Positions 25,323 to 34,833 are shown, counted from the first letter of the stretch. The stretch: DNA of 64,000 nt from JAFNGF01 sp964567045 (GCA_964567045.1 CAZMLE010000014.1:1-64000), one strand, 5' to 3'. The notes: generated from the sequence alone by a model not told the origin. Program-made: numbers and translations.

Positions 25323-26204
25323 TCATCTGATAAGGCAATGTAACAGTTTTTTAGTATATGTGGGGTACATAGCCGGTCTTCTGATGGCGCGATATCCTCT
25401 ACCGATCCAACGCACATATTTTTTTTTCATTAATTCGTCTACAAACTTTTCTAAAACAATGGGACCATTACCTCGCCATCGGCCTCTCGGACCTTGGGAT
25501 GTCTTGAGTATATTCAAGTCATCAAAAGGCTCAACCGGTTTCGTTCGACGAAAATGAATCTTCCCATTTTTTGTCCATAGACTCTCAAGCAGTGTCCTAT
25601 CATGGCGCCAAAATTCGCTACACAAAACACTCCCGGCACTTTTTTTCTTATCCTCATCAAGGAATACGTCACCGAGAACGACTTCACCTCCCAACGCATA
25701 AGCTCTCATAGCAATATCAACGTCCCACATTACTGCTATGAAATTCCTGTCTATACCACCCAGGGCGCTAAAGAACTTTTTCGACATCAGTGCAGACAAC
25801 GGTATTACTGGCGAACTGGGATCGGAAACGTCAAAGCGATGTGTAAAATGTGATTGATCTATTCCGTTTGTACTTAATCTACACGATAATAATAGCTGCT
25901 CATTATTATACGTTTCATAGGCTTCGTAAAGCCTGTCAAGCGGCTGCGCCCCCTTAAACTCACAGTCATCGGCTATAGACATGACTAATTCGGCTGTAGT
26001 ATTTCTAAACGCTATCTCGAAACACTGCGTTGGCTTCACATACGATTGGATAAAACGAAAATTTTTGGGCAGCGAGTAATTAGGCTTATTTGGACCAACA
26101 AACACTAACTCAAATTCGACATCGTTTTCTCCTATGCTCTTATATAGGTCCATCCAATTCTGTGGTCTATGAGCAGAAGCAACAATACCTATTTTGGGAT
26201 TCAT
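25323..26204 (-). CDS. Family 2-like glycosyltransferase
   Basis: 293 residues with a GT-A-like fold. IGIVASAHRPQNW begins the nucleotide-binding half, FELVFVGPNKP is the second strand, and SIADDCEF provides a DD motif; WDVDIAMRAYALGGEV resembles the acceptor-binding ED helix. It lies 12 bases downstream of the Wzt-like ATPase gene, at the head of the biosynthetic part. It may add the first or last sugar before export. Family assignment is by motif only. Confidence 0.78.
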   Translation of the reverse strand: MNPKIGIVASAHRPQNWMDLYKSIGENDVEFELVFVGPNKPNYSLPKNFRFIQSYVKPTQCFEIAFRNTTAELVMSIADDCEFKGAQPLDRLYEAYETYNNEQLLLSCRLSTNGIDQSHFTHRFDVSDPSSPVIPLSALMSKKFFSALGGIDRNFIAVMWDVDIAMRAYALGGEVVLGDVFLDEDKKKSAGSVLCSEFWRHDRTLLESLWTKNGKIHFRRTKPVEPFDDLNILKTSQGPRGRWRGNGPIVLEKFVDELMKKKYVRWIGRGYRAIRRPAMYPTYTKKLLHCLIR

Positions 26205-26216
26205 ACGTCACCTCTT

Positions 26217-27548
26217 TCACCCATTATCTTTTGTAATGTGCTCAGTAGTCCATCTAAGTTTTGGACGAACCGCTGGTTCAATACCCCACTCATAGGGAAA
26301 CCCACCCCGCGCCCCATCAAGATCGTGAATGTCGCCAATATCGACGCTCACGACATTTAGCAGCCTAACATGAGGAGATTGGTTAGGCGCAAAAGGAGGG
26401 GAATAGATCCATAAATTCACACTAATTTGCCCCTCATTAAGAAAATCACCCGGGATATAACAAGACGATCTGTAAGCACCAACTAAGTATGGGGGTTGCT
26501 TTCCCCATGGGCCCTTAATGTAGTTGTCCATTGATGTCATGATATAAGTACCAAGCGCTCCAATAAATTGAACTGAGATAGCTATTTGCGATTTCTTATA
26601 TACTTGGAATTCAATCTCTAAAACCAGTGGATCCCTTACATCAAATTGCGAACGCGCTATCGCATCCTGACCAACAATACGGACAGCGCGCAGACGAACA
26701 ACATCATTACCAGGTGCGTGGCCAACTTCCGGCCAACTAATCTGGTGGTTAGCATTCTTGTTTTCCAAATAAAAACCTATTGCACTGCTAACCTCGCCAT
26801 CGAAAGCAATCAATCCTTTACTTATTACTATACATTTCTCGCAGAGCCTCTGAATCGCGCTCATGTTGTGGCTAACAAAAAGGACAGTACGCCCCTCGTG
26901 TGCCACATCTCCCATCTTTCCTAAACACTTCTTCTGAAACTCTGCATCACCCACCGCCAGCACCTCGTCCACCAGCAGGATCTCCGGCTCTAAATGCGCG
27001 GCGACCGCAAAGGCTAAACGCACATACATACCAGAGGAATAACGCTTGACTGGTGTGTCCAGATACTTTTCCACCTCGGCAAACGCCACGATCTCGTCAA
27101 ACTTGCACTTAATCTCGGCACGTGTCATGCCCAGGATCGCACCATTCAGATAAACGTTCTCTCGTCCGGTCAGCTCTGGATGGAAACCTGTACCCACTTC
27201 CAGTAGGCTAGCCACACGCCCCTTGATGGTTACCCGGCCAGCCGAGGGTTCCGTGATGCGGGAGAGGACTTTGAGCAGCGTGGACTTGCCCGCGCCGTTG
27301 CGGCCTATGATGCCCACGGCCTCTCCGCGGCGGATCTCCAAACTCACGTCCTTGAGCGCCCACACTTCTTCCAACGTATCGCCCTGTATGATAGGCTTGC
27401 CCTTTGCCAGGTCTTTGGTCTTGTTCCAGAGGGTTCGCGCATTCTGCATCAGCACATCCCGCAGAGCCACATAGCGGCCGTTTTCAGCCTGGTGGCCGAT
27501 GGTGTATCTTTTACCTAAGTTTTCAGACTTGATGACGATATCATTCAT
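26217..27548 (-). CDS. wzt: Polysaccharide ABC transporter ATP-binding protein with Wzt C-terminal domain
   Basis: 443 residues. Walker A GRNGAGKST at 82-90, signature YSSGMYVR near 170-177 and Walker B LLVDE at 191-195 define the ABC domain. From about 245 on there is a beta-rich Wzt_C domain that in homologs recognises the finished O-polysaccharide end. With the permease at 27768-28622 it forms the inner-membrane exporter. An insertion relic of about 170 bases separates the two genes. ATG 27548 is the start. Confidence 0.92.
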   Translation of the reverse strand: MNDIVIKSENLGKRYTIGHQAENGRYVALRDVLMQNARTLWNKTKDLAKGKPIIQGDTLEEVWALKDVSLEIRRGEAVGIIGRNGAGKSTLLKVLSRITEPSAGRVTIKGRVASLLEVGTGFHPELTGRENVYLNGAILGMTRAEIKCKFDEIVAFAEVEKYLDTPVKRYSSGMYVRLAFAVAAHLEPEILLVDEVLAVGDAEFQKKCLGKMGDVAHEGRTVLFVSHNMSAIQRLCEKCIVISKGLIAFDGEVSSAIGFYLENKNANHQISWPEVGHAPGNDVVRLRAVRIVGQDAIARSQFDVRDPLVLEIEFQVYKKSQIAISVQFIGALGTYIMTSMDNYIKGPWGKQPPYLVGAYRSSCYIPGDFLNEGQISVNLWIYSPPFAPNQSPHVRLLNVVSVDIGDIHDLDGARGGFPYEWGIEPAVRPKLRWTTEHITKDNG

Positions 27549-27549
27549 A

Positions 27550-27599
27550 GCAGATGGCAGATGGCAGTCAGCAGATGGGAATTGGAAGTTGCCAGATGG
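27550..27599. repeat. Short imperfect CAGATGG-type repeats
   Basis: GCAGATGG occurs three times and CCAGATGG once within 50 bases just upstream of the wzt start, in degenerate array. Together with the array at 27741 it brackets the four-helix-bundle relic. Confidence 0.6.
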
Positions 27600-27600
27600 G

Positions 27601-27729
27601 TTACGACTTCTTCCTGTTTTGCTTTCTTTGTTTGGTTGATTTGATCAGGCCAGTGATTAGCTTGCCCACCCGCCGTGCTAACCGCCATGCTTCCAAATCG
27701 TCAAATGACTTTAATAATCCAACTTCCAT
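27601..27729 (-). pseudogene. Four-helix-bundle (S23/Avd-like) protein N-terminal relic
   Basis: A 42-residue frame from ATG 27729 contains SFDDLEAWRLARRVGKL, which matches the conserved N-terminus of the S23 ribosomal-protein-like four-helix-bundle family (typically F-E-D-L-x-V-W). The family normally has 115-130 residues; this frame becomes basic and stops at 27601. It sits between the Wzm and Wzt genes, with heptamer repeats just upstream and CAGATGG-rich repeats downstream, so it looks like the remains of an inserted unit. Confidence 0.5.
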
Positions 27730-27740
27730 CTCCTCACTTC

Positions 27741-27768
27741 CAACTCCCAACTCCCAACTCCCAACTCC
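27741..27768. repeat. Heptanucleotide tandem repeat (CAACTCC)x4
   Basis: Four perfect copies of CAACTCC abut the stop codon of the permease gene; the last base is the end of its TAG. A degenerate copy precedes it. Period-7 arrays of this kind act as slippage-prone spacers. Confidence 0.9.
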
Positions 27769-28622
27769 TATATCAGGTCTGCAAAGGTTTTTTCCATTTT
27801 TCTGAACTTGGAGATGCCCAGCCAGAGGAAAAAGGCAACGATGAAAAGACTAAGAAAAAAGCCAGGCCAATAGATTGGACTATCACCGCCAAGAATGCAC
27901 CAGCGAAAGCCGTCAATAACAGCTACCATCGGATTAAGGCTGTAAATCAGACGCCATTTGTAAGGAATGATATTACTGCTGAAGCCGACCGGAGAGACGT
28001 ACAAACCAAATTGGACAATAAAGGGAATAACGTAGCGAAAATCCCGATATTTTACATTGACTGCGGTAATCCAGAGGCCCGGTCCCAGACTTGCCAGCAG
28101 AGCAAGCAGAATAAAAAATGGAAGCAGCAGAATAACCCATCCTCCGAAATAACGGTAATATAGCATCATTCCTAACAACATTACGAAGCTGATTAGGAAA
28201 TCGACAAATGCAGTTACAACTGTAGCGGTGGGAACAATCAATCGAGGGAAGTAAACTTTGCTGATTAGTTTTTCATTGCCGATCAAACTGTTGGAGGCTT
28301 CGCTCAGCGAGGATGAAAAGAGAGACCAGGGTAGCATACCCGCAAAGACCATCAGAGCGTATGGCGAATTTCCGTCGCTGGGCAGCTTGGCTAATCGGCC
28401 AAATATTATGGTAAATACCATCATAGTCAAAAAAGGCCTTATAATTGCCCAGGCAACGCCGATAATAGTCTGTTTATAACGAACTGAGATGTCACGCCAC
28501 GCCAGGATTAAGAAAAGTTCACGGTAGCGATAGAGATCGGTCCAGTAGTTTTTTTCTGTTCGGCCCGGCTCTAAAATAAGAACCGGTTCATCTGTACGAA
28601 TAGAGGATGATGTAAGGCTCAT
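27768..28622 (-). CDS. wzm: Polysaccharide ABC transporter permease (Wzm/ABC2 type)
   Basis: 284 residues. The N-terminal amphipathic stretch is followed by LAWRDISVRYKQTIIG, the conserved cytoplasmic motif of ABC-2 exporters, then six membrane segments with ISKVYFPRLIVPTA and FYVSPV-like loops. It is the membrane half of the Wzm/Wzt exporter that moves lipid-linked polysaccharide to the periplasm. It lies 38 bases downstream of the Wzz-like gene. Length and topology are normal. Confidence 0.92.
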   Translation of the reverse strand: MSLTSSSIRTDEPVLILEPGRTEKNYWTDLYRYRELFLILAWRDISVRYKQTIIGVAWAIIRPFLTMMVFTIIFGRLAKLPSDGNSPYALMVFAGMLPWSLFSSSLSEASNSLIGNEKLISKVYFPRLIVPTATVVTAFVDFLISFVMLLGMMLYYRYFGGWVILLLPFFILLALLASLGPGLWITAVNVKYRDFRYVIPFIVQFGLYVSPVGFSSNIIPYKWRLIYSLNPMVAVIDGFRWCILGGDSPIYWPGFFLSLFIVAFFLWLGISKFRKMEKTFADLI

Positions 28623-28660
28623 AATTTGTGATCAGAAGCGATTTTATTCATTAGGTCTTG

Positions 28661-29698
28661 TCAGATTAAGTCTTTTATCTTGTCCTCTGGACTGCGCTTT
28701 CTCCTAAGCGCCGATACAATCCGCCTTCTGTCCTGCACATCACCAATGCGGCTATCTTCTTCATCTTGTCTGGCATTTGTCGGTAATTCGTTCCTACCCT
28801 GGACATGATTGTTTTTCAGTTGACTAAAGTACTCGAGAGCAAATGCCAGCATTATGGAAAAGAAAAAGGCCGACACGCCAGCAAGTGTTACTATTTGTCT
28901 CCTGTTTGGCTTACATTTTTTCTCTGGTACGGTTGCTTCGTCCAGCACCTGAATGGTCGGCATGCTCTTTGCCTCTTCAATCCTGGCAAGCTCGCACTCC
29001 CTGCTTAGCATTTCGTAGAGCATCTCCTTGATTTGCGCCTGCTTGGCTGGAATGTTCTCAATGTTGCTTAGTTCCTTCTCAATCTCCTTAAATCGATTCT
29101 CCATGAAGATTCTTTTGCTTGTGGCTTGTCCTGAAGAAAGCCTTTTGTTTTGTCGGTCAAGTTCATCAACGTAAGCATTAGCCAACGCTGCTGCTCTTTC
29201 AGGGCTTTCATTCTCCACCGTTATGTTCACTATACCTTCCTTTATTTCAATAGTCGTACAGTTTCTTAATCTTGCACGAACATTCGATCTGTATTGACTC
29301 TCTCCATATACCTCCATTAAATTGAACCTGTCAATAATCGCATCAATAACCGCCCCGCTTTTGAGAATGCCTTTATACATATCAGTGATGCTGGTAACAC
29401 CGGTCGCATCTATCAGCATGGAGCTTCTCATTGCTTTCAGTCTGTCAGGCGTAGCTGACCCCATTTGCAAAACATCCAGAGGCGGTATGACCGATGCCGT
29501 GGCTGAATAGATCTTTGGCAAGGAGAGACTGTACAGAACGGCGGCGGCCACAGCAACCACGCAGATCAGGGCAATCATCCAGCGGTATTTGTATATCGCA
29601 AAGAGGTACTCGAGGAGATTTATCTCATGTGTTCTTATTGCCTCAACTGCCTCATTAGTATTGTCAGCACCTGATTGGTCGTCTCGAATGTCATCCAC
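28661..29698 (-). CDS. Wzz/chain-length determinant family protein
   Basis: 345 residues with the Wzz layout. A cytoplasmic N-terminus (residues 1-38) is followed by a membrane helix at about 39-60 ending in the LPKIYSATASVIPP entry, then a coiled-coil periplasmic part and a second helix at about 268-288 preceded by the proline-rich VPEKKCKPNRR segment. There is no C-terminal kinase domain. Chain-length proteins set polymer size in Wzy-dependent systems. The GTG start at 29698 has AGGAG nine bases upstream. It is the first gene of the block. Confidence 0.85.
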   Translation of the reverse strand: MDDIRDDQSGADNTNEAVEAIRTHEINLLEYLFAIYKYRWMIALICVVAVAAAVLYSLSLPKIYSATASVIPPLDVLQMGSATPDRLKAMRSSMLIDATGVTSITDMYKGILKSGAVIDAIIDRFNLMEVYGESQYRSNVRARLRNCTTIEIKEGIVNITVENESPERAAALANAYVDELDRQNKRLSSGQATSKRIFMENRFKEIEKELSNIENIPAKQAQIKEMLYEMLSRECELARIEEAKSMPTIQVLDEATVPEKKCKPNRRQIVTLAGVSAFFFSIMLAFALEYFSQLKNNHVQGRNELPTNARQDEEDSRIGDVQDRRRIVSALRRKRSPEDKIKDLI

Positions 29699-30266
29699 TG
29701 CAAGAAACTCCTATTTAGATTACATGTGCGGTATTATGGGCACAGCAACGGTTCTTTTACGCCAGCTTGGCACTTTTACAGCTTGTGCACATCCTTCTTG
29801 TCGTCACAAAAAAGCAAATCCGAGCAATGTTTCTATGCGATTACCCAGCTTAAACCTATGTCCGCTTACACTCCGTCCCCGTCGGCTGCAGTTATGATCC
29901 GGTAACACACAGTTCAGGGTACTCTCAAAAAACAACCGCTGATGGTAAAAGCCTTTCTCGGCGTACTTAAGCTAACAAATACACCCTCAGGAGCTATACA
30001 ACTACAAATGTATTAATAATTGCACCGTCCTTGTTGCACAAGGCATGGACTTCCTGCGCCGAAATCTAACTATCCGAAGCTGCACTGTCAATGTGTTTTT
30101 TCACTTTGTGCCAATTGTCCTTCTCTGACTGGTCGCAGAGTTCAAATCCCGCCACACCTCACCCCCTCCGCCATACGCCAAGCGCAGTATAGTCAACCAC
30201 GTCATGGTCCGTTCCCAGGACCAACCTCGCGGCCCTGCTCGGTTTCCCACTCCCGTTCGCCACAGG
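29699..30266. other. Gene-free leader between polysaccharide block and IS701 relic
   Basis: About 570 bases without a credible gene. It must hold the promoter of the long minus-strand block, but I see no strong sigma-70 pair and no JUMPstart/ops string. A segment at about 30125-30170 looks loosely like the 3' part of a tRNA gene (TTCAAATCC with a CCTCCGCCA-type end), but its T-stem does not pair. Confidence 0.4.
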
Positions 30267-31461
30267 GAATAGTTGTACTGTCTAACTCTACTAAAGTGAA
30301 CTAAGTTGTTTATACGATTACCTTTCCAGGGGAATGATCCCCATGGAAGGGGAAAGTCATGGAGCGACGATTTGAAGTACGAAAGCACAAGATCCTTCAG
30401 GAAGCCGAGATCAAGCCACAGGTCTTCAAAGGTATGCTGAAGCGTTTGGAACAATTTGCCTAACCTTTCATAAACAACCTTGCTGGAAGAACTGGCACGA
30501 CAAGTTGGTTCGGAACTGGGAGAAGATGACGGAGTGATTGTCTTTGACCCTTCGGGGCATGAGAAGTGTGGCAATGATTCGGTAGGTGTACAGCGTCAGT
30601 GGCTGGGCCGGCTGGGTAAGTATGCTGAAAAACAACGGTAAATATTTGCCTCAAGCGTGGATAGCCGGGGACGACGAAATGGGCCGTTCCAGCCGTTTTC
30701 GCAGGGATTTGAGGGCTTTGGGCGAACGGTATCTCCTGGCTGTTCCGTCTAATACCAGCATTCGTGACCTTGATGGCCTTCGGCCTTTGTACGGTTGCCG
30801 AGGTCAACCGCCGAAGCGAGCTTTTCAGCATGTGGATAGATGGCGTGATTCGTTGCCGGATGATGCTTGGGCGCAAGTTGATGTTCGGAATGGTGAGAAA
30901 GGTACCCTTGTTTTGGAGATTGTCAAGAGGCGCGTGGTAGCCAGAACTGAACGAAGTTGGTATGACCCTGTGGAAGAGCTTCGGACAGTTACACGTTCTG
31001 CCGATGAGAGCGGCAAAATCAAGCATGACCATCATCTTTCCAGTGCAAATCCGGATACCTCTTTGGATGAGTTGGCGCGCCTTGTCAAGGCAGCGCATAG
31101 GGTGGAAGATGGTCTCAAGCGAGCCAAGAGCGAGGCTGGCCTTTCGGATTACGAAGTACGCACTTGGGCAGGCTGGTATCATCACCAAACACTCTTCATC
31201 ATTGCAACATGGTTTCTGATCTTAGAAGCCCGTCTTGGGGGAAAAAATACGCCAGCGATTACGGTTCCGCAGGTTCGCAATCTGTTGGATTTGTTTTTGC
31301 GTCAGGCGTGCGACCGCGGACATCCCCGTTGGGCGATACGTTTTGTAGAGCGCAAAAACAGGCGAAGAGAGTTGGCTCGCTTTCATCATTACAAGCGACA
31401 TAACTTATTGGCTCCGCTAAGAGTTAAAGAGCGAAAATGAAGTTAGACAGTACAGCTATTC
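30267..31461 (+). mobile_element. Degenerate IS701 family element
   Basis: The left end 30267-30287 and the right end 31441-31461 are 21-base inverted repeats with one mismatch (GAATAGYTGTACTGTCTAACT). They bracket a broken IS701-type transposase. The element is 1.2 kb, shorter than the usual 1.4-1.6 kb because of internal deletions. No clear target-site duplication is visible outside the repeats. Confidence 0.75.
30359..31440 (+). pseudogene. IS701 family transposase, broken in three frames
   Basis: Three pieces in different frames add up to an IS701 transposase with parts missing. The start (MLKRLEQFA) runs from 30359 to a TAA at 30461. A middle piece near 30480-30640 has VIVFDPSGHEKCGNDSVGVQRQW, the region of the first catalytic Asp. 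The long last piece has AWIAGDDEMGRSSRFRRD, YLLAVPSNT, GKSEAGL-like (RAKSEAGLSDYEVRTWAGW) and HHQTLF. The stretch between the first pieces and before AWIAGDD is deleted. Only the last piece (30586-31440) is long; the gene cannot make a full enzyme. Confidence 0.8.
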
Positions 31462-31986
31462 ATGGACGAAGATAACCCGCCCCACTCTATGAAAACCCAA
31501 AAGAATCACCCGGCTAGTAGTGGCCACTGGCTCGACACAAAAATATATTACTCAGATTATCATTCAGGGTGCCTGTTCGAGCTATTGAGAACATGACGGC
31601 TCAGGCTAAAAAACTCATTCCACCCCAAAATTGACTGTTTAGCATTCCAAACAGGTAGATGTACTAATGTTATTCGGCGAGCGAATGTGAAAAACTTTAG
31701 CTTTTTATAGGACTAGCCCGAATATTTCACCGAATTTGCGGATTTTTGGATAGACAAATAGCCTAACTGTTTGTAGCATGAACAGTTATAAATATCTGGC
31801 GTGGTTCAATTTCATATCCCCAAGGGTAACACTTTTCAGGGTAGTTTGATGGCCAGAAATACTCATAAGAACTTGTTGTACCAAGAGTTATGGAGAATAC
31901 GACAATTCGCTGGGTTGAGAAAAGTGTTACCACGTTTTGAACCATGCCAAATATCTCAATACCCAAACAGAAAGGCCATTTCTACG

Positions 31987-32010
31987 CCTGTCCCGAGCGC
32001 AGCCGAGGGG
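31987..32010. repeat. Palindromic element, CTGTCC-GAGC-GTCGAAGG family (copy B1)
   Basis: CCTGTCCCGAGCGCAGCCGA plus GGGG: matches the form of the copies at 33043, 45558 and 56625. It lies in the leader or N-terminal part of the IS1380 frame and does not interrupt it. Confidence 0.6.
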
Positions 32011-33042
32011 ACAAACTGTAACACACAACCATTGCTGTTTTCAAGTCTGGGACGCAAAAAAATTCAAGCCGATTTCAACGGTGACAGCCTTACCTCTGAT
32101 GCCGGTGCATTACTGTTGCGAGAGGTCGATAAACATCTTGGTCTTATCGACGCCATCAATCGCTGCATCCCTGACCCACGCAACCCTTTCTATACGATTC
32201 ATCAGCAAAAAACAATGCTGGCTCAACGTATCTTCGGTATAGCACTGGGCTATGAAGACCTCAATGACCATCAAAGCCTTCGCCAAGACCCGCTGTTCCA
32301 GATAATTTCCGAACGTGGCATAAAAAATGATTTACCCCTTGCCTCACCACCTACGTTATGCCGGCTGGCAAACCGCATAGACCGCAGGGCTCTGGTAGAG
32401 ATCGCCAAAGTATTTGTCGAGACTTTCATCAGCTCCCATAGGACAGAGCCAGATGTGTTGGTACTGGACTTTGACCCCACAGATGATCCCGTCCACGGCA
32501 ATCAGGAGAAAAGATTCTTTCACGGTTATTACGATAATTACTGCTTTTTGCCTTTATATGTATTCTCTGGCAGTCAATTGCTTGTTGCATATCTTCGACC
32601 TCGGACATTGACCCTGCGTTGCACAGCCGGGCGATTCTGAAATTATTGGCTATGAGGTTCCGTCGGCAGTGGCCGAACGTGAAGATTATCTTTCGTGGTG
32701 ACAGCAATTTTTGTCGCTGGAGGCCGATGCGCTGGTGCGATAGGAACAACGTTGGCTATATCATAGGAATTGCCTGCAATTCTGGGCTTGAAAGACTCGC
32801 ACAGGGGTGGGTTGATGAATCAGCCGAGCAGTTTGGGCACACAGGTCAAAAGCAGCGGATATTCGGAGAGTTTATGTATGCAGCCGAGACCTGGGACTGT
32901 CAGCGTAGAGTAATAGTCAAGGCAGAGCACCTGCAGCAGGGAGCCAACACAAGATTTATTGTTACCAATCTTGGAGGCGAGCCACAGAAGCTCTACGACG
33001 AGTTGTATTGCCAGCGTGGTGAGGCGGAAAACAGGATAAAGA

Positions 33043-33067
33043 GCCTGTCCTGAGGGGAGTCGAAGGA
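33043..33067. repeat. Palindromic element, copy B2, inserted in the IS1380 transposase
   Basis: GCCTGTCCTGAGGGGAGTCG followed by AAGGA sits inside the conserved ENRIKEQQ codons of the transposase and shifts its reading frame. The flanking gene sequence is continuous on both sides, so this is an insertion rather than divergence. Confidence 0.7.
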
Positions 33068-33636
33068 AGCAGCAGTTATATCTTTTTGCTGACCGTACCA
33101 GTTGCCATGACTTTGTTGCTAATCAGTTCCGTGTGCTTTTGTCTGCTGCGGCTTATGTTCTTTACGCTTCGAAGAGAAGGTCTGGCTGATAGAGAACTGG
33201 CGAATGCACAAGTTGGGACGATTCGGCTCAAGCTACTGAAGATAGGAGCCAGGATTGCGTATTCTGTACGACGAATTGTGATTCATTTGGCTGGGGGCTA
33301 TCCGTTCAAGGACATTTTTGTTCACATACTTGGGCGTTTTTCTGCTCTGTCAAGGCCGTCCTTTTCGTTCGGCTGATGCCGGTAAAAACTTGCTGATATG
33401 GATGGGGGTAGGGGGTGTTATGCGCCGGATTTGCCCGAACAGGCATATCTCGCCTGACTCGGTGCAGAATCAGGGGCCACCTTAGAATTTAACATCTCCA
33501 TGAAATATGCGGGTTAATGTCCCTGTGACCGATTTACCCCACCGAGGTTAATTATGTCAGCCGCCGTTCCGATGGCGGCAAAGATATTACAAGGGCAACG
33601 CCAGCAAGTAGAGTTAGCTGATATCTTCAGGACTTA

Positions 33637-34545
33637 GAGCCTATCCGAATAAGCCCTGAATGGCCGATATATTCAAAGGCAATGATGCCTTTGAAAGGGC
33701 TCAAGGATAAAAAAACCAAAAACAAAAAGCAGATACAGGATTTCAGACGAATTATGGGAAAAAATCGAGCCGGTGATACCAAAGCATCCCAATACACATC
33801 GCTTCGGTGGTGGCAGGCCGAGGGTGCCCGACCGCAAGGCCATGAACGGAATTCTTTTTGTGCTCCGGACGGGTTGTCAATGGAACGCCTTAAACGAGAC
33901 TGGTATTTGTTCAAGCAGCACAGCGCACTCGCGATTTCAGGAGTGGACCAAAGCCGGTGTTTTTCACCAACCGTGGGCACTGGCTCTGAAAGACTATGAC
34001 GAATTGAAAGGTATTGACTGGTCTTGGCAACCGATGGATGGTGCCATGACAAAAGCCCCACTTGGTGGGGGAAAAAACCGGCCCAAACCCTGCGGATCGG
34101 GCCAAAAAAGGCGTTAAACGAAGTTTGCTGACCGCGGCAAATGGTGTGCCGATCGGCCTGGCAATGGGCGGGGCAAATCGCCATGACGGCAAGCTGGTTG
34201 AGGCAACGATAGAGAGTATTCCGGTAGAGCGTCCTGAACCTACAGAGCAGGAGCCTCAAGGTATGCCTCTGGATAAGGCTTACGATTCTGATGAGGTGCG
34301 AGATTTGGTGAAAGAGTTTGGTTATACAGCCCACATTCGAGCCAGAGGCGAAGAAGCCGAAGCGATTAAGCGTGAGGCTGACTTCAAAGCTCGCCTCTGG
34401 GTTGTGGAACGGACGCATGGCTGGATGAACCGCTTCCGCCGCATCTTGACGCGGTGGCAGAAGAAACCTGAGAATTATTTGGCTCTGCTTCATTTTGTCT
34501 GCGCCATAATTACGTTTCGTTGTTCAGGATTATTCGGATAGGCTC
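33637..34545 (+). mobile_element. IS5 family element (frame-broken)
   Basis: Perfect 16-base inverted repeats GAGCCTATCCGAATAA at 33637-33652 and its complement at 34530-34545 define a 909-base element. The flanks are CTTA on the left and CTAA on the right, close to the YTAR target duplication typical of IS5 but with one difference. Confidence 0.85.
33682..34541 (+). pseudogene. IS5 family transposase in three overlapping frames
   Basis: Frame 1 (33682 on) holds an N-terminal basic leader. Frame 2 (33773-34117) has GGGRPRVPDRKAMNG, FVLRTGCQWNAL and GAMTKAPLGG (first catalytic Asp region of the DDE fold). Frame 3 (34062-34541) has GPNPADRAKKGVKRSL, LDKAYDSDEV, HIRARGEEA and VVERTHGWMNRFRR with the last catalytic Glu. 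Some IS5 elements use programmed frameshifting, but the phase at the GGGGGAAAAAAC tract is +1, not the usual -1, so I call it broken. The C-terminal half reads well preserved. Confidence 0.75.
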
Positions 34546-34639
34546 CTAAGGGCAATTTGAGGGCAAGGGCAGCCAAAAATCGAGAAAACGCTGCAAGTTT
34601 CAGAGGTTCGTGAACTTGTAGCGTGCCTCTCAGATGTAC

Positions 34640-34730
34640 CGGAGAGGGCGGGATTCGAACCCGCGGTAGAGGTTTATACCCCTACGACGGTTTAGCAAAC
34701 CGTTGCCTTCAGCCACTCGGCCACCTCTCC
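34640..34730 (-). tRNA. tRNA-Ser (anticodon GCU)
   Basis: The minus strand folds as a class II tRNA: acceptor GGAGAGG/CCTCTCC, D-arm GCCGAGTGGC, anticodon stem-loop GGTTTGCTAAACC with GCU (plus positions 34694-34696), a long variable arm and the T-arm GGTTCGAATCC. The discriminator is G. CCA is not encoded. It lies 94 bases from the IS5 right end. Confidence 0.95.
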
Positions 34731-34782
34731 AGACAATCCTACGCCAATCTAACCAACCTGAGCCAAACTTTCAAGTTAATTA

Positions 34783-34833
34783 CTCGATTAGTTAGTTAGT
34801 GAATTGGTAACTAATTCGCTAATTCACTAATTC
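34783..34833. repeat. AT-rich octamer repeat and hairpin (CTAATTCn)
   Basis: CTAATTCG, CTAATTCA and CTAATTCC occur in tandem. TTAGTGAATT (34796-34805) pairs with AATTCACTAA (34821-34830) to form a 10-bp stem at the 3' side of the hypothetical gene 34839-35162. It may act as its terminator. Confidence 0.5.

Larger units (their letters stand above)
31801..33376 (+). pseudogene. IS1380 family transposase, at least three frame breaks
   Basis: The N-terminal part has ADFNGDSLTSDAGALLLREV and VLVLDFDPTDDPVHG, the IS1380 DDE start and first catalytic Asp. A frame change near 32597 leads into LLAMRFRRQWPNVKIIFRGD (second catalytic Asp region). At about 33043 a 25-base palindrome-type repeat interrupts the gene within the motif that reads ENRIKEQQLYLF in intact relatives. 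A further frame change near 33160 leads into GLADRELANAQVGTIRLK and the C-terminus. The element is dead. A frame-preserving copy of the same repeat family lies upstream at 31987-32010. Confidence 0.8.
31714..33516 (+). mobile_element. Degenerate IS1380 family element
   Basis: The left end 31714-31729 (TAGCCCGAATATTTCA) and the right end 33501-33516 (reverse complement TAACCCGCATATTTCA) form imperfect inverted repeats of the IS1380 type. The 1.8 kb between them holds a transposase broken into several frames. Size is normal for the family. Confidence 0.65.

Noticed and set aside
27741..27768. CRISPR-like array
   Set aside because: Four direct heptamers without spacers; this is a simple tandem repeat. 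I saw no CRISPR array or cas gene in the window.
30120..30172. tRNA-like 3' segment (TTCAAATCC and CCTCCGCCA)
   Set aside because: The T-stem bases do not pair and no 5' half is present. It may be a chance match or an old attachment fragment; not supported enough to list.
34060..34075. Possible programmed -1 frameshift at A AAA AAC in the IS5 transposase
   Set aside because: The heptamer is in phase, but the second frame is +1 relative to the first, so -1 slippage would not join them.
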